A DNA stretch of 64,000 nucleotides from Aristolochia californica (taxonomy: Eukaryota > Streptophyta > Magnoliopsida > Piperales > Aristolochiaceae). Position 1 is the stretch's first letter, and each line of letters begins with the position of its first letter. Location of the stretch: NCBI GenBank assembly GCA_029961685.1, contig JARWKL010000006.1:7153383-7217382 (forward strand), read 5' to 3'. The position numbers were made by a program, and so were the translations under genes. This document shows, piece after piece, positions 9,591 to 21,509 of this stretch. A model generated the notes under the pieces. That model did not search any database. It worked only from the letters and a program-made list of their open reading frames with translations, and was not told the DNA's origin.

Positions 9591-9667
9591 GACTCTATCA
9601 ACACATACTTATGCTAGGAAACTGATTCCATGGCTCTGGAAATAGAAAATAACCAAATCTATTACTT

Positions 9668-9680
9668 GGCTCTGATACCA
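9668..9680 (-). other. Met-tRNA primer-binding site of caulimovirid remnant
   Basis: Minus strand TGGTATCAGAGCC. About 620 bp upstream of ORF1, as in badnavirus-like genomes. Related decayed copies (ggtatcata, gatatcagag) lie at about 9710 and 9735. The stretch 9700-10250 holds no recognisable gene. It probably contains more leader and the undefined left edge of the gypsy fragment. Confidence 0.6.
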
Positions 9681-10289
9681 ATTTTAAAACAGACAGATAC
9701 ACAGCGGATTATGATACCAAAAACATTATTGCTCTGATATCAATAGATAGACTCAAACAGCCTAAATAGTGGAACACAGGGTGAATAGGTACCTAAAGCT
9801 CTAAAAGCTTTGATACACACTGATTACGGGCAGTGGAAAACAAGATGCAGGTAGTGAAAAACAACTATGACTCACACAATACTATTCATTTTGTCACTCT
9901 TCATACATCCTATCATTTCACCATCATATTACTCCTATTTCCTACCACATGTCACTGCTATGTACTCGTTTGTGTCTATTTTTAATAGTTATCTAATAGG
10001 CCCAACATGACTTCTGCTGCTACTTAGAACTTCTTCGAGGTTTGACCCTATTCTTGTTGGCTTACCACCACGTGCATTCCTCACGGTTTTTTAAGGTAGC
10101 TTAACCGTACATGTCAACCGATGCGGCTCCTATGGTTGCTTCAGCAGGGTAGAGCACAACTCTATTTCGTTTTCTACCTCGGAGTGTAGCCGAATAATTC
10201 CAAGTCTCTAGCTTCTATCCTAGACAGCAAGGATCCCTCATTCAGGGGGGACACTTCTACCAGGGGGGAGGCACTATTCTGAGGTATAC

Positions 10290-11040
10290 TAAAATGGAAT
10301 TCCCTACTTATAATGGGTCAGAAGACCCTTTGATATGGCTGTATTGATGCGAAAACATTTTTAGCTATCAGTGAGTCCCAGCCTAAGACCAAGTCAAAGT
10401 GGTTGTTTTCCACTTACTAGGGGAAGCACAACTTTGGTACCAACTAGTTGAGGTTGATAGCGAAGTGGTAGATTGGGATGAATTTAAGTGACTGTGCTCT
10501 CTCTGTTTTGGTCCTCCGGCTTACAGCAACCCTTTGGGCGATTTGGTTTTGTTACGCCAAACTGGGGCCGTGGAACAATATCAAAAATTGTTCCAGGAAA
10601 AATTAGCACGTGCTAGCAGTATGGTACAAGTGGATCAGCAAGTTGCGCTGTTTACAGTAGGACTGACTGAGGCATTAAAGCTTGGGGTGGAGCTCTATGC
10701 ACCTGTTAACTTATCCAGCGCTATGAATATAGGTCGTGCTTTAGAACTGCGATAGAAGGCACAACACAGACTACCTCTATGGTCAGGGGAGCGGAGCACT
10801 CCATCCACGGGGCAAGGGGAGCGCATTCCTCTGAGAAACAACCCCGGTATTACTTTGATAGGGGATCCGAGATCTTGTTATCCTACACCACCTTATATAA
10901 AAAAACTGACAAGTGCTGAGATGGCAGAACGGCGGGCCAAGAATCTGTGTTACAACTGTGATGAATCATATCAGGCTAGGCATCAGTGCAAAAGATTGTT
11001 TTTGATCAATAGGTTGAAGATGAGGATATCGAGGTGACAA
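10290..11040 (+). pseudogene. Ty3/gypsy chromovirus-type gag with zinc knuckle
   Basis: Frames 10534-10755 and 10855-11037 plus upstream pieces. Seen: KMEFPTYNGSEDPLIWL at the start, YQKLFQEKLARASSM, AEMAERRAKNLCYNCDESYQ then ARHQCKRLF (CX2C...HX1C, a derived knuckle), and LHAITGQQS at 11075-11105, a motif that precedes the protease in these elements. Stops at about 10346, 10755 and 11037. Confidence 0.7.
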
Positions 11041-11199
11041 AGGATATGATAGAGGAAGAACCATCAGACATCTCCCTGCATGCCATTACTGGGCAGCAAT
11101 CGGCCACAACTACGCAGCATGGGAGCAGCTCGACAACTTCCACCAGGTCTACCTAGCTTCCGATCTTGAGGACAAGCTCGATCTCCAAGGGAGAGCAGA

Positions 11200-11640
11200 T
11201 GTTATGGACTCAATAACACTGAGTAATCTACTTTACTTTTATTATTTATGTTGCTTTTAATTTTGAATTTTATTGATTTGTAATAAGACTTAAAGGTAGG
11301 GGGTTGGGTTTTAATACCCTTAACCTATGTTGATGTTAATTACCCTATTTAAGGGGTAAAGATGGAGACATAAAGGAAGTTCGAAATTAGCATAAACTAG
11401 GGTAATTTAGGTTCTTGCTATGCTCCCTATTCTAGGGTTCTTGGCGTGAACTCTCTTGGGGGTTTGCTGCATCCATTGGGGAGTCTTTGAGGAGATTTTG
11501 GAAGGAAAAGGAAGAGGAATTACTTTCTCTTTCGAGCTGCAAGAGAAGACCTTCTCTTTCACGGAAATTCCAGAAAGGAAGAAGGGTTGGCGTGAGCTAA
11601 CCAGGAAGGAGGACGAATTCTGGTTGCTGGATTGGTGTTG
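11200..11640 (+). repeat. LTR (3') of the gypsy fragment, right edge uncertain
   Basis: Begins TGTTATGGACTC directly after the pol tail, with a TATA-like ctatttaaggggtaaag near 11345. No recognisable partner copy exists in the window, so its end, placed here near 11640, is a guess. 11640-12034 shows no gene. Confidence 0.45.
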
Positions 11641-12039
11641 ATGTCAAGAGGTAATCCTTAATCTTGTTCCAAGTATTGAAGATTAGAATTCTTTTTCTTT
11701 TTACGTAAGGTACCAGTATTGCATGGTAGAGGAAACCCTACCTTGACGTAAGTCATAAGAAAGGGGGTTCCACGTTGGGGCATCAAGGAGCTCCATTGAT
11801 TCTCTGGTTTCATCCATAATTAAGAAAAGGAAACTCCTTTTCAAGATAAACGAATTCAGAAAAGATAACAAGTTGTTCTTGGATCTTTACAGTGAGTCAA
11901 ACCCTCTTAACGTGTTGGATTCATCTATACCTTGCCGAGTTACTAAATCCATGGCTAGGGACCATAACAAACTCCCGAAGTTACCGACCATGCTACCGAT
12001 CGGTTCCCTCTTTTCTACTCAGTCATTACGGCTATTAAG

Positions 12040-13331
12040 TGATAGATGCCAGATTTTGACATGAGAACTAGGTTAATTATAATTGAATAACCATTACAAT
12101 TGTGTTATAGGTGGTTATTTATCAGCTTTCACATGAAACATGTATTTATTGAATTTGGCATTAATCACTGCTTATATTGCATATTTTTCTCCTGAATTAT
12201 ATTTCATTGCTTTTAGGGTTTATTTCTTCTTGAAATGGTTTTTATGGATTTAATTATGGAATTTCAGGAGAATTTTGTGTGGAGAAGAAGATATTTACAT
12301 AAATACCATTAGTGGGGGAAGTGATTTTTAGGGCAAAATCATATTGAAAAGGGAGGAGGACAGCTCGACAGAGGGGGGAGGAGCCACTGACTGAAAGAGA
12401 GGAGAGCTCGAGAGAGTCTCCCTCCAGCCTCCGAACGTCGTTCGTCACCGTCGTCCAACACCATCCAGCAACCGAGAACAGACCCGAGGAGAGCTGGAGA
12501 GAGTCTCCATCACGGCGAGTTCGACGATACCATTTTTTGCTCACCAGGCCGAGAGATGACCCAAGAGGGCTCCTCTAGTGCCGATTCCCCATTTTCGACC
12601 ATTTTCGGAGCTATTCCGATTCCGACCGAGACTCGAGACAACCGATCAGAGGACTTCGGATCCATTCCGTCGTCCGCCGCACCACCTCCATCCGTGGGTT
12701 TCTATCCTTCGTCGCTGGCGTCATCTCTACCTCCGGCCACTCACTCTTGCAACCCGAAGCCATCAATTTCTGGAAATTGCAGCACCCGTGAGAATGAGCC
12801 TTTGCTGCCCGAGCGAGAGGAAGGAGAAGGGGAGTAATCCATCATTTTGTAATTTAATTTTCCTATAGTTTGAACTTAGGTTTTGAATGTTTATTAAATT
12901 TGATTTGAGAATTAATGTTTATCGAATACTTGATTAAATTAGCTAGTTAGGGTAGGATTGTAATTTAGGTTGGATTCTGGTATTTTAATCTGATTTCTAT
13001 CATTAACTCTAGGCGCCCGAGAGGGGCTAGACGCAAGGATTGAGAAACCGGATTCGTGATTACGTGGTGCTCAAGAGAGGCACGAATCACTGTAAAATCC
13101 AAAGTTGACGTTTTCTGTTGTGCAAGTAGTTAATTAGATAATTACTTGATAATTTAGGATATAATTAGTGTTTAGTTCAGATTAATTCATCATATTTGGT
13201 TAGGCTAGTTGACTGAAGAATACACAAAATTCAGTCCTCCTTGTGGATATGACCCTCGCTTCCCACTAGATTACATGAACGATTCGTACGCTTGTGAGGT
13301 ATAAAAGCCGATATAATTAAATTTCACATCA
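12040..13331 (+). repeat. 5' LTR (A) of outer Athila element
   Basis: 1292 bp, TG...CA. Aligns with 26411-27688 throughout, including the GC-rich block 12350-12840. That block has open frames on both strands in all three LTR copies, but these differ in length and frame and are not supported as genes. Confidence 0.88.
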
Positions 13332-13334
13332 AGT

Positions 13335-13356
13335 ATTTGGCGTCGTTGCCAGGGAG
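13335..13356 (+). other. Primer-binding site of Athila element
   Basis: The sequence TTTGGCGTCGTTGCCAGGGA, 4 bp after LTR A, is the Athila-type site (TGGCGCCGTTGCC class) with one change. Confidence 0.75.
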
Positions 13357-13507
13357 GCACGTATTAAGTGTATTTCTTTCTTCTCCATGGTCTTAGGTTA
13401 GATTTATTTTTTTTGCTTTCATAATTTTATCTTGATGATTTTGTATGGAGTTATTTTTATTTCTTCTAGTGAGTTCGTATTTTCTGTAGTTAGTTTGTTA
13501 GCATAAT

Positions 13508-15208
13508 TTGATTGTTAGTTTTGTTTCTTTTTGTGTTTTTATGCATGGGTGCCGCTCCCTAGGTGAACCATTAGCTCCCTTTGTTGAAGAGGTAGAACAT
13601 ATTTGTAGGAAAACACCAAAAGTCAAGTTAGGAGCTACCATGGCCAATCAGGGTGAACCATTACAGCTACCTGCAACAGGTGACCGTAGAACCCTGAGGG
13701 ATTATTCTATCCCATCCAACTTCACATCACCTTCTTGCATTATATTGCCACCCACTACTGCTGCCAGTTATGAGTTGAAACTGGGTGTGATCCAACTCCT
13801 CCCTACATTCTATGGGTTGGAGAAGGAGGACCCTTATTACCACATCAAGGAATTCTTAAATATCTATGCGACTTTCAAATTCCAGAATTTCTCAGATGAC
13901 TCTATCTGGTTAAGACTTTTTCCATTTTCACTTAAGGATAAGGCCAAGTCATGGCTTAATTCCTTAGAGGTGGGTAGCATTACTTCATGGGACACATTAG
14001 TCACGAAATTTTTGTTTAAGTACTTTCCCATTTGAAGAACTACAGCCCTCAGGAGAGAAATCTCCAAATTTATGCAGCAGGAGGGTGAACACTTTTATGA
14101 GGATTGAGAGAAATGGAAAGATTTGATCCGTAGGTGTCCGCATCATGGGTTTGAGAAATGGCATTTAGTGCAATAATTTTATCAAGGTCTTACACCCCAG
14201 GTTAGATCCATGGTAGATGCAATGAGTGGTGGGAGTTTGATGGGTAAGAGTGCTAGTGAGGTGTGGTACTTCTTTGAAACGTTGAGTGATCAATCTCAGC
14301 AATGGGGTTCGTCATTTAATGTTGATAAGAGATCCCACGAAGCCAAAAGAGGGGGTCTCTATGAGGTTAGTGAAACATCCATGCTCAGGGCCAAGATTGA
14401 GGGGTATACTAGAAAAATTGATGCCCTTATGGTGTCCAAGAATTCACCTGCTCCTAACCCATCTACTGTCTGTGCCATAGCTCTAGTTCATCTCATCCCA
14501 CACAAATGTGTCCATCTAGTTCATCCCACCCGGAGCTCATTGAGGAATTGAATGTAGTCCAGAATTTTCATAGACCAAACTGGAACGATCCTTTTTTGGA
14601 AACATATAATCCGGGTTGGGCTAGGCTCCCAAATTTCTCATGGTCCAAGGGCCCACAGGTTGGGGGTCCTCCAGGGTTTACTCAACCCCAAGCTCCGCAC
14701 CCACACTTCACTCAACAGCCATTGGTTCATAAAAACTTTCACTTGAGCATACACTTCAATTATTCATACAGAATACACAGTCCTCCATTGCTAAACTTGA
14801 AATGCAAGTGAATCAGTTGGCCAGCCACATGAGTGAACAGGCACAAAATAGACTCCCGAGTCAAACCATTCCTAACCCCAAAAGCACACATGAGAGTTGG
14901 TCGAGTTCCAATCCCCGCCATGAGCAAGCCAAAGCCATAACCACCCTTAGGAGTGGCCGTGTGTTGAACAATGGGATAGGGACCACTAAGTCTAAGGAGT
15001 CAAATGATGACTATGGGGACATATCATTGAGTGAAGAACCTCCAAGGTCTCCATCAACAACCAGGCAGATCCCTAACCAAGTCCCACCAGCTCCTTATCC
15101 GCAGAGGTTATCGGGCCCACCTAGGAAACGAGATAGCATGCATGAAATGTTGGAACTGTTTAGTAAGGTTCACATTAACATTCCACTTCTTGATGCTATT
15201 AGGCAAGT
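13508..15208 (+). pseudogene. Athila gag, broken
   Basis: Seen: RRTLRDYSIPSNFTSPS, LEKEDPYYHIKEFLNI, WLRLFPFSLKDKAKSWLNSL and a CPHHGFEKW segment, matching the conserved Athila gag order, then Pro-rich sequence and a C-terminal part (EQAKAITTLRSGRVLNN, HINIPLLDAIRQ). In-frame stops occur at 14035 and about 14106. Two frameshifts lie near 14500 and 14805. The frame is cut at 15208 by the nested element and resumes in register at 20611. Confidence 0.85.
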
Positions 15209-15239
15209 TGATAGATGCCATATTCTGACATTGGCACTA

Positions 15240-17380
15240 GGTTTGATACATGTCTGCACAATCTTTCACTCGTATTGTCCCGTTGCATTAAGTCCAATTT
15301 AGTCTTGAATTGGGAGAAATGCCACTTCATGGTGAAAGAAGGAATTGTTTTAGGACATGTAGTGTCTGAGCTGGGTGTAGAAGTGGACAAAGCCAAGGTT
15401 GACCTAATTGCCAATCTGCCACCACCTACTTCTGTGAAGGGGGTGCGTTCTTTCCTTGGCCATGCTGGGTTCTATAGGTGTTTCATTAAAGACTTTAGCA
15501 AAATTTCTTGTCCTTTGACGAATTTACTTGCTCAAGATGTTGCTTTTGCCTTTGATGATGCCTGTATTCATGCTTTTGAGACACTAAAGAAATGTTTGTC
15601 CACTGCACCCATTGTCCAACCCCCTATTTGGTCTTTGCCTTTTGAGTTGATGTGTGATGCCTCTGACTATGCATTGGGGGCTGTTTTGGGGCAAAAGACG
15701 GATAAAATGCCCTGTGTCATTCAGTATGCTAGTCGCAGTCTTCATGATGCTCAATTGAATTACACTACCACTGAGAAGGAGTTGCTAGCTGTTGTGTTTG
15801 CCTTGAAAAAATTCAGATAATATCTGTTAGGGTCAAAGGTTATAGTGTTCATTGATCATTCTGCTTTGAAGTACTTATTATCCATCAAGGACACTAAACC
15901 TGGTTTGATTAGATGGATCTTGCAATTGCAAGAATTTGACCATGAGATTCGAGATAAGAAGGGTTGTGAGAATGTTGTTGCTGATCATCTATCTAGGATC
16001 TGTGTAGTACCTCAGGAAGGATTCCTTCCTTTAAATGATTCCTTCCCTGATGAACAACTTCTCCAAGTATCCCAGTTGCCTTGGTTTGCTGACATAGTCA
16101 ACTATCTTGTAACTCATAAGATTCCTGATTATTGGAGTAAACAAGATCGGTTGAAATTATTTTCCCAAGTCAAACATTTTTTTTGGAATGACCCTTATTT
16201 GTTCAAGGTGTGTTCTGACCAAGTCATTAGGCATTGTGTACATGAGCAAGACTTTGCCAACATGCTTGAATTTTGTCATTCCCACGCATGTGGTGGACAT
16301 TTTGGTGCTAGAAAGACCGCAGCTAAAGTCTTGCAATGTGGTTTCTATTGGCCGTCATTATTTAGAGATGCCCATGAGTTTTGTCAGGTGTGTGATAAAT
16401 GCCAACGAACTGGTTGTTTGTCTAGGAAGAACATGATGCCTCTTAACCCCATTCTTATTGTTGAATTGTTTGATGTGTGGGGTATTGACTTCATGGGTCC
16501 TTTTCCTGTCTCGTTCGGCTATCAATACACCCTTGTTGCTATTGAATATGTCTCTAAATGGTTTGAGGCTATTGCATGTAAGACAAACGATCACAAAGTG
16601 GTGGTAAAGTTTTTAAAAGAAAATATATTTAATCGGTTTGGTACCCTGAGAGCAATCATCAGTGATGCGGGATCTCATTTTTGTAACAGAACATTTGAGA
16701 CCTTATTGAAGAAATATTCCATCACTCATCGGGTGTCCACTCCGTACCACCAGCAAACTTGTGGTCAAGTGGAAATCTCTAATAGGGAGATCAAACGGAT
16801 TTTGGAGAAGTCGGTTCGCTTTGATAGGAAAGATTGGTCCACTCGATTGGACGATGCTTTATGGGCCTATCGAACCGCTTATAAGACTCCTATTGAGATG
16901 TCTCCATTTCGCCTAGTGTTCGGCAAAACATGTCATCTACCTGTTGAGCTTGAGCATAGAGCTTATTGGGCCATTAAGGCTTTGAATTTTGATTTAACTA
17001 ACGCAGGTGAGGAGAGAAAATTGCAATTGAATGAGTTAGAGGAGATACATCAGGATGCTTATGAGAATGCCAAACTGTATAAGGAGCGAACAAAGCTTTT
17101 ACATGATAAATCTATTTTTTGCAAGTCTTTTACTGTTGGGCAGAATGTTTTACTTTATAACTCACGATGGCATTTGTTTCCAGGGAAGCTAAGATCCAGG
17201 TGGTCCGGTCCATTTGAAGTTACACAGGTGTTTCCTCACGGCACTATTGAGATCCGCAATCACGGAGATGGGTCGGTCTTCAAAGTTAACGGTCAGAGGC
17301 TCAAACCATATCTTGAGAATGTCCCCACACCGGAGGAGGTGATGGTGATTTTCTTGGAGGAACCTGTCTTAGCATCTTGA
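15240..17380 (+). pseudogene. Nested Athila RT end, RNase H and integrase
   Basis: Frames 15240-15820 and 15845-17380 are in one register, separated by a stop at 15818-15820. Seen: [16 protein letters not shown] and [19 protein letters not shown] (RNase H first Asp). The integrase zinc finger has [18 protein letters not shown] and CDKCQRTGC. The catalytic core has [21 protein letters not shown] and [15 protein letters not shown]. The integrase frame is 511 codons without a stop, the longest in the window, but its RT palm is missing. Confidence 0.88.
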
Positions 17381-17998
17381 ATGCGTCATAGTCTTGCTTA
17401 CGACTATAAACTTAGCACATTGTGGGCAATCCCCACGTTTCTATCCCTTTGTACATTACAGTTTTATTTTTATTTTATTTTTTTGGTTTATTCATTCTTA
17501 TTTGCCAGCTGAGAGCATAAATGGTTCCGGTAGTCGATGACCAGACTTTTGGTCCCTAGTTTGAGAGGTCTGTACTCAAACAACCGTTCTGGGATTGACC
17601 AGTTCGATCTTGAAGTATTGAATGAAAACCTTATGGTGAGTAACTTAAGGACTTGTGTTCAGCGCGTGATTCCTGCTGCCTTCAATGGCCAGTCACACGG
17701 AGATTTCTTCAAAGTGTGATGTGGGATAGCGGTTTCATCTACGGATGATTACCTACGGGTACAACTGATACGAGTAAACCTTCGTCGAGGGAGACTATGT
17801 ATCATTCCTCGGGGTCTTTATTGATTTTTTGGTATTATTGTTGATGACCAAACACATATGGTCCCACCTATGGACTTAGGAGCCCGGAGGGAGCTTAACC
17901 CTCACCTTGCTGGAGTATAACTAGCTAAGATGTTATTCCTTTTTGTAGTCGTTATAGTGTTTTACCTTTTCCCATTGAGGACAATGTTAGGTTTAGGT

Positions 17999-18034
<36 letters not shown>

Positions 18035-19203
18035 GGGGGCGGAAACGACTCTTTTATGTCTTAGCAATAATTTTATTTTGCTTTTTGTGCGTGGTTTTCA
18101 AATTACTCCTCTTAGTATGTGGTTAACTTTAGTACAGTTAAAATAAGTTGCTCAAATGTGTTTCAAAACTTTTCAAAAAAAAAAACTGTATAGAATATGC
18201 CTATTAGAAATCTGATATCATTTGTTGTGATTCATGAGAATTCAGTGGGATAACTTACTATTGCATTAGACTTGGAACTTAGTTGCAAAAGAGAACATGT
18301 AAATCTAGTGTTGATCTATGTTAGTCTGAATAGTCTTGTATGCCTGTTTGAACTCATTCCTTTTTATACCTCAGTGAAATTCCTTGTTGTAATGTATGAA
18401 TGCAAATGGAAATGCTCTTGCTTGCAAAAGACTGATAACTTCAGAAACAGCCTGGGCAAACCCAGGGACATGCACCAGAACAGTCGGTTACTTAAAAATA
18501 AGTGCATGTGCAGTGAAGACGAATACAAAATGGTGGTAATATCAAAAGTATTCAGTGAAGAAAAAAAATTACGCTGGTAATAGCAAAGTGCGCTGGTAAT
18601 AGTGTAACATGGTTTTAAATCTGGAAGCAATGATGTTTCATTAACTTTGATGATGAATTGTAATTTGAAAGAAGTTGCAAGTCAAGATTGAAATTGGTAT
18701 ATTTCTTTTGTGAAATTTTCAGACAACAGACTTACTTTACTATTTTCTCTTAATTGTGATGTGACCAGGATTTTATTGCTATTTGTTGCCTCTTTGTTCT
18801 GTTGAAGTAATAGCTTATGGGTCACATTGGTTCAGGTGGAGTAACAATGAGTGTATTTGAATTGATAATAGGCTATATTTTACACAGGTTTTCAAATTTC
18901 GCAAGATCTCATATGATTTTCAGATATTTTACGATACTAAGTGTTAGTCATATGCTAATGAGGAGTAAATTTTCTTCAGTTTTTTTTTTATATTATTGAT
19001 TTAGATGAATTTTGTGGGTAAATTCCATGCAAACCCTCACGAGACATAACTCGTCCACTACTGTAGAGTAGGGGTTTAACGGCTTGTTGCTTGCGCTAAA
19101 TGCAATCGTGCTCCCTACGAAAGTGGCATTTTGTTTTCCTAGGCTTAATTTTGGTTCGATTGTTGTTTTGCTAGGGACTAGCAAAGATTTAGGTTTGGGG
19201 GTG
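17381..19203 (+). other. Athila 3' non-coding region of nested copy
   Basis: No supported gene and no envelope-like ORF. It parallels 24306-26410 of the outer copy, although the latter has an extra segment (24925-25200). It ends in the polypurine tract aggtttgggggtg before LTR B. Confidence 0.7.
18001..18033 (+). repeat. G33 homopolymer
   Basis: Thirty-three consecutive G in the 3' non-coding region. The outer copy has a much shorter G run at the equivalent place (about 25249-25261). Confidence 0.85.
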
Positions 19204-20605
19204 TGATAGATGCCATATTCTGACATGAGAACTAAGTTAATTATAATAGAATAACCTTTATAATTGTGTTATAGGTGGTTATTTATCGGTTTTCAAATGA
19301 AATGAGCATTTATTGAATTTGGCATTAATCACTGTCGATATTGCATATTTTTCTCTCCTGAATTATATTTTATTGTTTTTAAGGTTTATTTCTTCCTGAA
19401 ATGCTTTTTATAGATTTAATTATGGAATTTCAAGAGAATTTTGGTGGAGAAGGAGATATTTACCAAAATGTCCTTGGTGAAATGGAGGTGATTTTTAGGT
19501 CAAATCATTTTAAAATAAATAAGATGATATTAAGGGAAAGGAAGGGCGTTGAACGAAGGGGAGGGCATGAAGAGAAAAGAGGGTCGTCGACCAAAACAGA
19601 GGACCGAAAACAGGGGAGGACCCGAGAGGAGTCTCCCACCGTCGTTCGCCGGGCCACTGCCTTTCACCGCACCACTGTCGTCCACCGCCATCCAGCAATC
19701 GAGAACAAACCCGAGGAGAGCTCGAGAGAGTCTCCGTCGGGGTGATTTCGACAATGCTATTTTCTGCTCGCCAGGCCGGGAGGGGATCCGAGAGGGCTTC
19801 TCCGGTGCCAATTCTGCTTTCCGACCATCCTCCGGCGTCTATTACATATTTTCGACCATTCCGGGAGCTATTCCGACTCCGACCGAGACTCGAGAGAGCC
19901 GGTTAGAGAACGCCAGCTCTGTTTCGTTCTTCGCCGGACGTTACCTCCGTCCGTCGGCTTCCAACCTTCGTCGTCGGCGTCGTCTCTACCTCCAGCCACT
20001 CACTCTTGCCAACTCGAAGCCATTGATTTTGGGAAATTGTAGCACCCGTGAGAACGAGTTGCTGCCCGAGCGAGAGGAAGGAGAAGGGGAGTAATTCGTC
20101 ATTTTTGAATTTAATTTTTTATATAGTTTGAACTTAGGTTTTGAATGTTTATTGAATCTGATTTGATAATTAATGTTTATGGAATATTTGTTTTCTGGAT
20201 ATTTGATTAAATTAGCTAATTTGGGTAGAATTATAATTGAGGTTGGATTTTGGTATTTTAATCCGATTTCTGTCTTTCACTCTATGCGCCCGAGAGGGGC
20301 CAGACACAAGGATTGAGAAATCGGATCCGTGGTTACGTGGAGCTCGAGAGAGGCACGAATCACCGTAAAATCCAGAGTCGACGTTTCCTATTGTGTAGGT
20401 AGTTAACCAGATGATTGCTTGATAATTTAGGATATAATTAGTGTTTAGTTAATATTAATTCATCATATTTGGTTAAGCTAGTTGACTGAAGAATACACAA
20501 AATTCAGTCCTCCCTATGGATATGACCCTCGCTTCCCGCTAAATTACATGAACGATTCGTACGCTTGTGAGGTATTAAAGCCGATGTAACTAAAATTCTG
20601 CATCA
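19204..20605 (+). repeat. LTR B, 3' LTR of nested Athila
   Basis: 1402 bp, TGATAGATGCCATATTC...CTGCATCA. Same family as LTRs A and C but more diverged, with a different GC-rich block at 19540-20090. Confidence 0.85.
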
Positions 20606-20610
20606 CGAGT

Positions 20611-21484
20611 CCCTGCCTATGCCCGATTTTTGAAAGACCTTTGGACACAGAAGAGAAAACAACATGTTAACAAAAAGGTCTTTCTTACTGAGAATGTAAG
20701 CTTAATTCTGAAGTACAACACTCCTCCTAAAGTTAAAGATCCTGGATGCCCCACAATTTCATGTGCCATTGGTGAACATACCATCTAGAGAGCTCTTCTT
20801 GACTTAGGGGCAAGTGTGAATTTGCTTCCTTTCTTTGTGTATCAGCAATTAGGTTTGGGGGAATTGAAGCCTACCCCCATCACACTTCAACTAGCTGACT
20901 ATTCTGTCAATATACCAATAGGAATAGTTGAAGATGTTTTGATAAAAGTGGACAAATTTCTGTTCCCGGTTGATTTCATTGTTCTTGATACAGAACTAGT
21001 AGTCAATGTGACCAACCAAATTCCTGTCATCCTAGGATGTCCCTTCTTAGCCACATCTAATGTTGTCATTCATTGTAAAAGTGGTGAGTTGGAGTTGACT
21101 TTTGGAAATTTTAAGGTCTTGTTGAATGTGTTTAATGTCGGGCACCATCGACTTGAGTCTGATGATCTGAGTCATGCATTTAAGATAGAGACTGTTATGC
21201 TTGATGACGAATCGACTCTTGAATCTTTTGAGTCTTACATAACATCTTTAGACATGGACTATTTTTATGAGGAAACATATTTTCGAGAGTTGACTCTTTA
21301 CTCAATTCTATACCTCTATTGGAGGAAGCTTATGAGGTTGTCACAACTAATCATCCACATGATCTTCATCTTGACTTGGACAAACCTCTTGAAACTTCCA
21401 AGCTGGATTTTAAGCCACTTTTCCCACATTGAAATATGCATTCTTGGGGCCCATGAACTCATTGTCAGTCATTATTGCCTCTGA
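20611..21484 (+). pseudogene. Athila protease region of outer element
   Basis: Frame from about 20611, with a stop near 20790, then open 20816-21484. Seen: LLDLGASVNLLPFFVYQQLG, where the aspartic protease DTG/DSG is replaced by DLGAS as is usual in Athila, then LADYSVNIPIGIVEDVLIKV and ILGCPFLATS. A frameshift separates it from RT. Confidence 0.85.
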
Positions 21485-21509
21485 TCTAAGTACTGAGTAG
21501 GAGGAACAA

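Larger units (their letters stand above)
5578..9680 (-). mobile_element. Caulimovirid-like (pararetrovirus) remnant, 5' half of genome
   Basis: Minus-strand order: Met-tRNA primer site (9668-9680), structured leader, ORF1 (9048-8779), movement protein (8786-8001), a degraded stretch, coat-protein-like frames (about 6900-5580). This is the gene order of Caulimoviridae. The polyprotein part with protease, RT and RNase H is absent. Most frames beyond the movement protein carry stops. The left end is interrupted by the LTR element at 951-5572, and traces may continue to about 840. Belonging to one integration with 27694-29570 is inferred from order and strand. Confidence 0.7.
10260..12034 (+). 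mobile_element. Ty3/gypsy fragment: gag, pol 3' tail and LTR
   Basis: Seen: broken gag (10290-11040), then an abrupt jump to the LEDK-type end of pol (11169-11195) and an LTR starting TGTTATGGACTCAATAACA at 11200. Protease, RT, RNase H and integrase are deleted, and no 5' LTR was found. LTR start, TATA-like ctatttaagg and pol tail match the gene-carrying elements at 951 and 55441, so this could be a partial coding relative of them. The right end of the LTR is not resolvable. Everything to 12034 is included provisionally. Confidence 0.6.
15209..20605 (+). mobile_element. Nested, internally deleted Athila element, TSD CAAGT/CGAGT
   Basis: Seen: the first 23 bases of an Athila LTR (15209-15231) sit directly after CAAGT (15204-15208) in the outer gag. 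The other end is a full LTR B (19204-20605) followed by CGAGT (20606-20610), a TSD with one substitution. Between them everything from the rest of the 5' LTR to the middle of RT is deleted. The frame of the outer element is restored if 15209-20610 is removed, which supports insertion into one gag-pol and argues against tandem LTR recombination. Confidence 0.85.

Noticed and set aside
12350..12868. Overlapping open frames in the GC-rich part of the Athila LTR (also 19530-20094, 26625-27143)
   Set aside because: Frames differ in length and phase between the three LTR copies and show no domain. They are composition effects.
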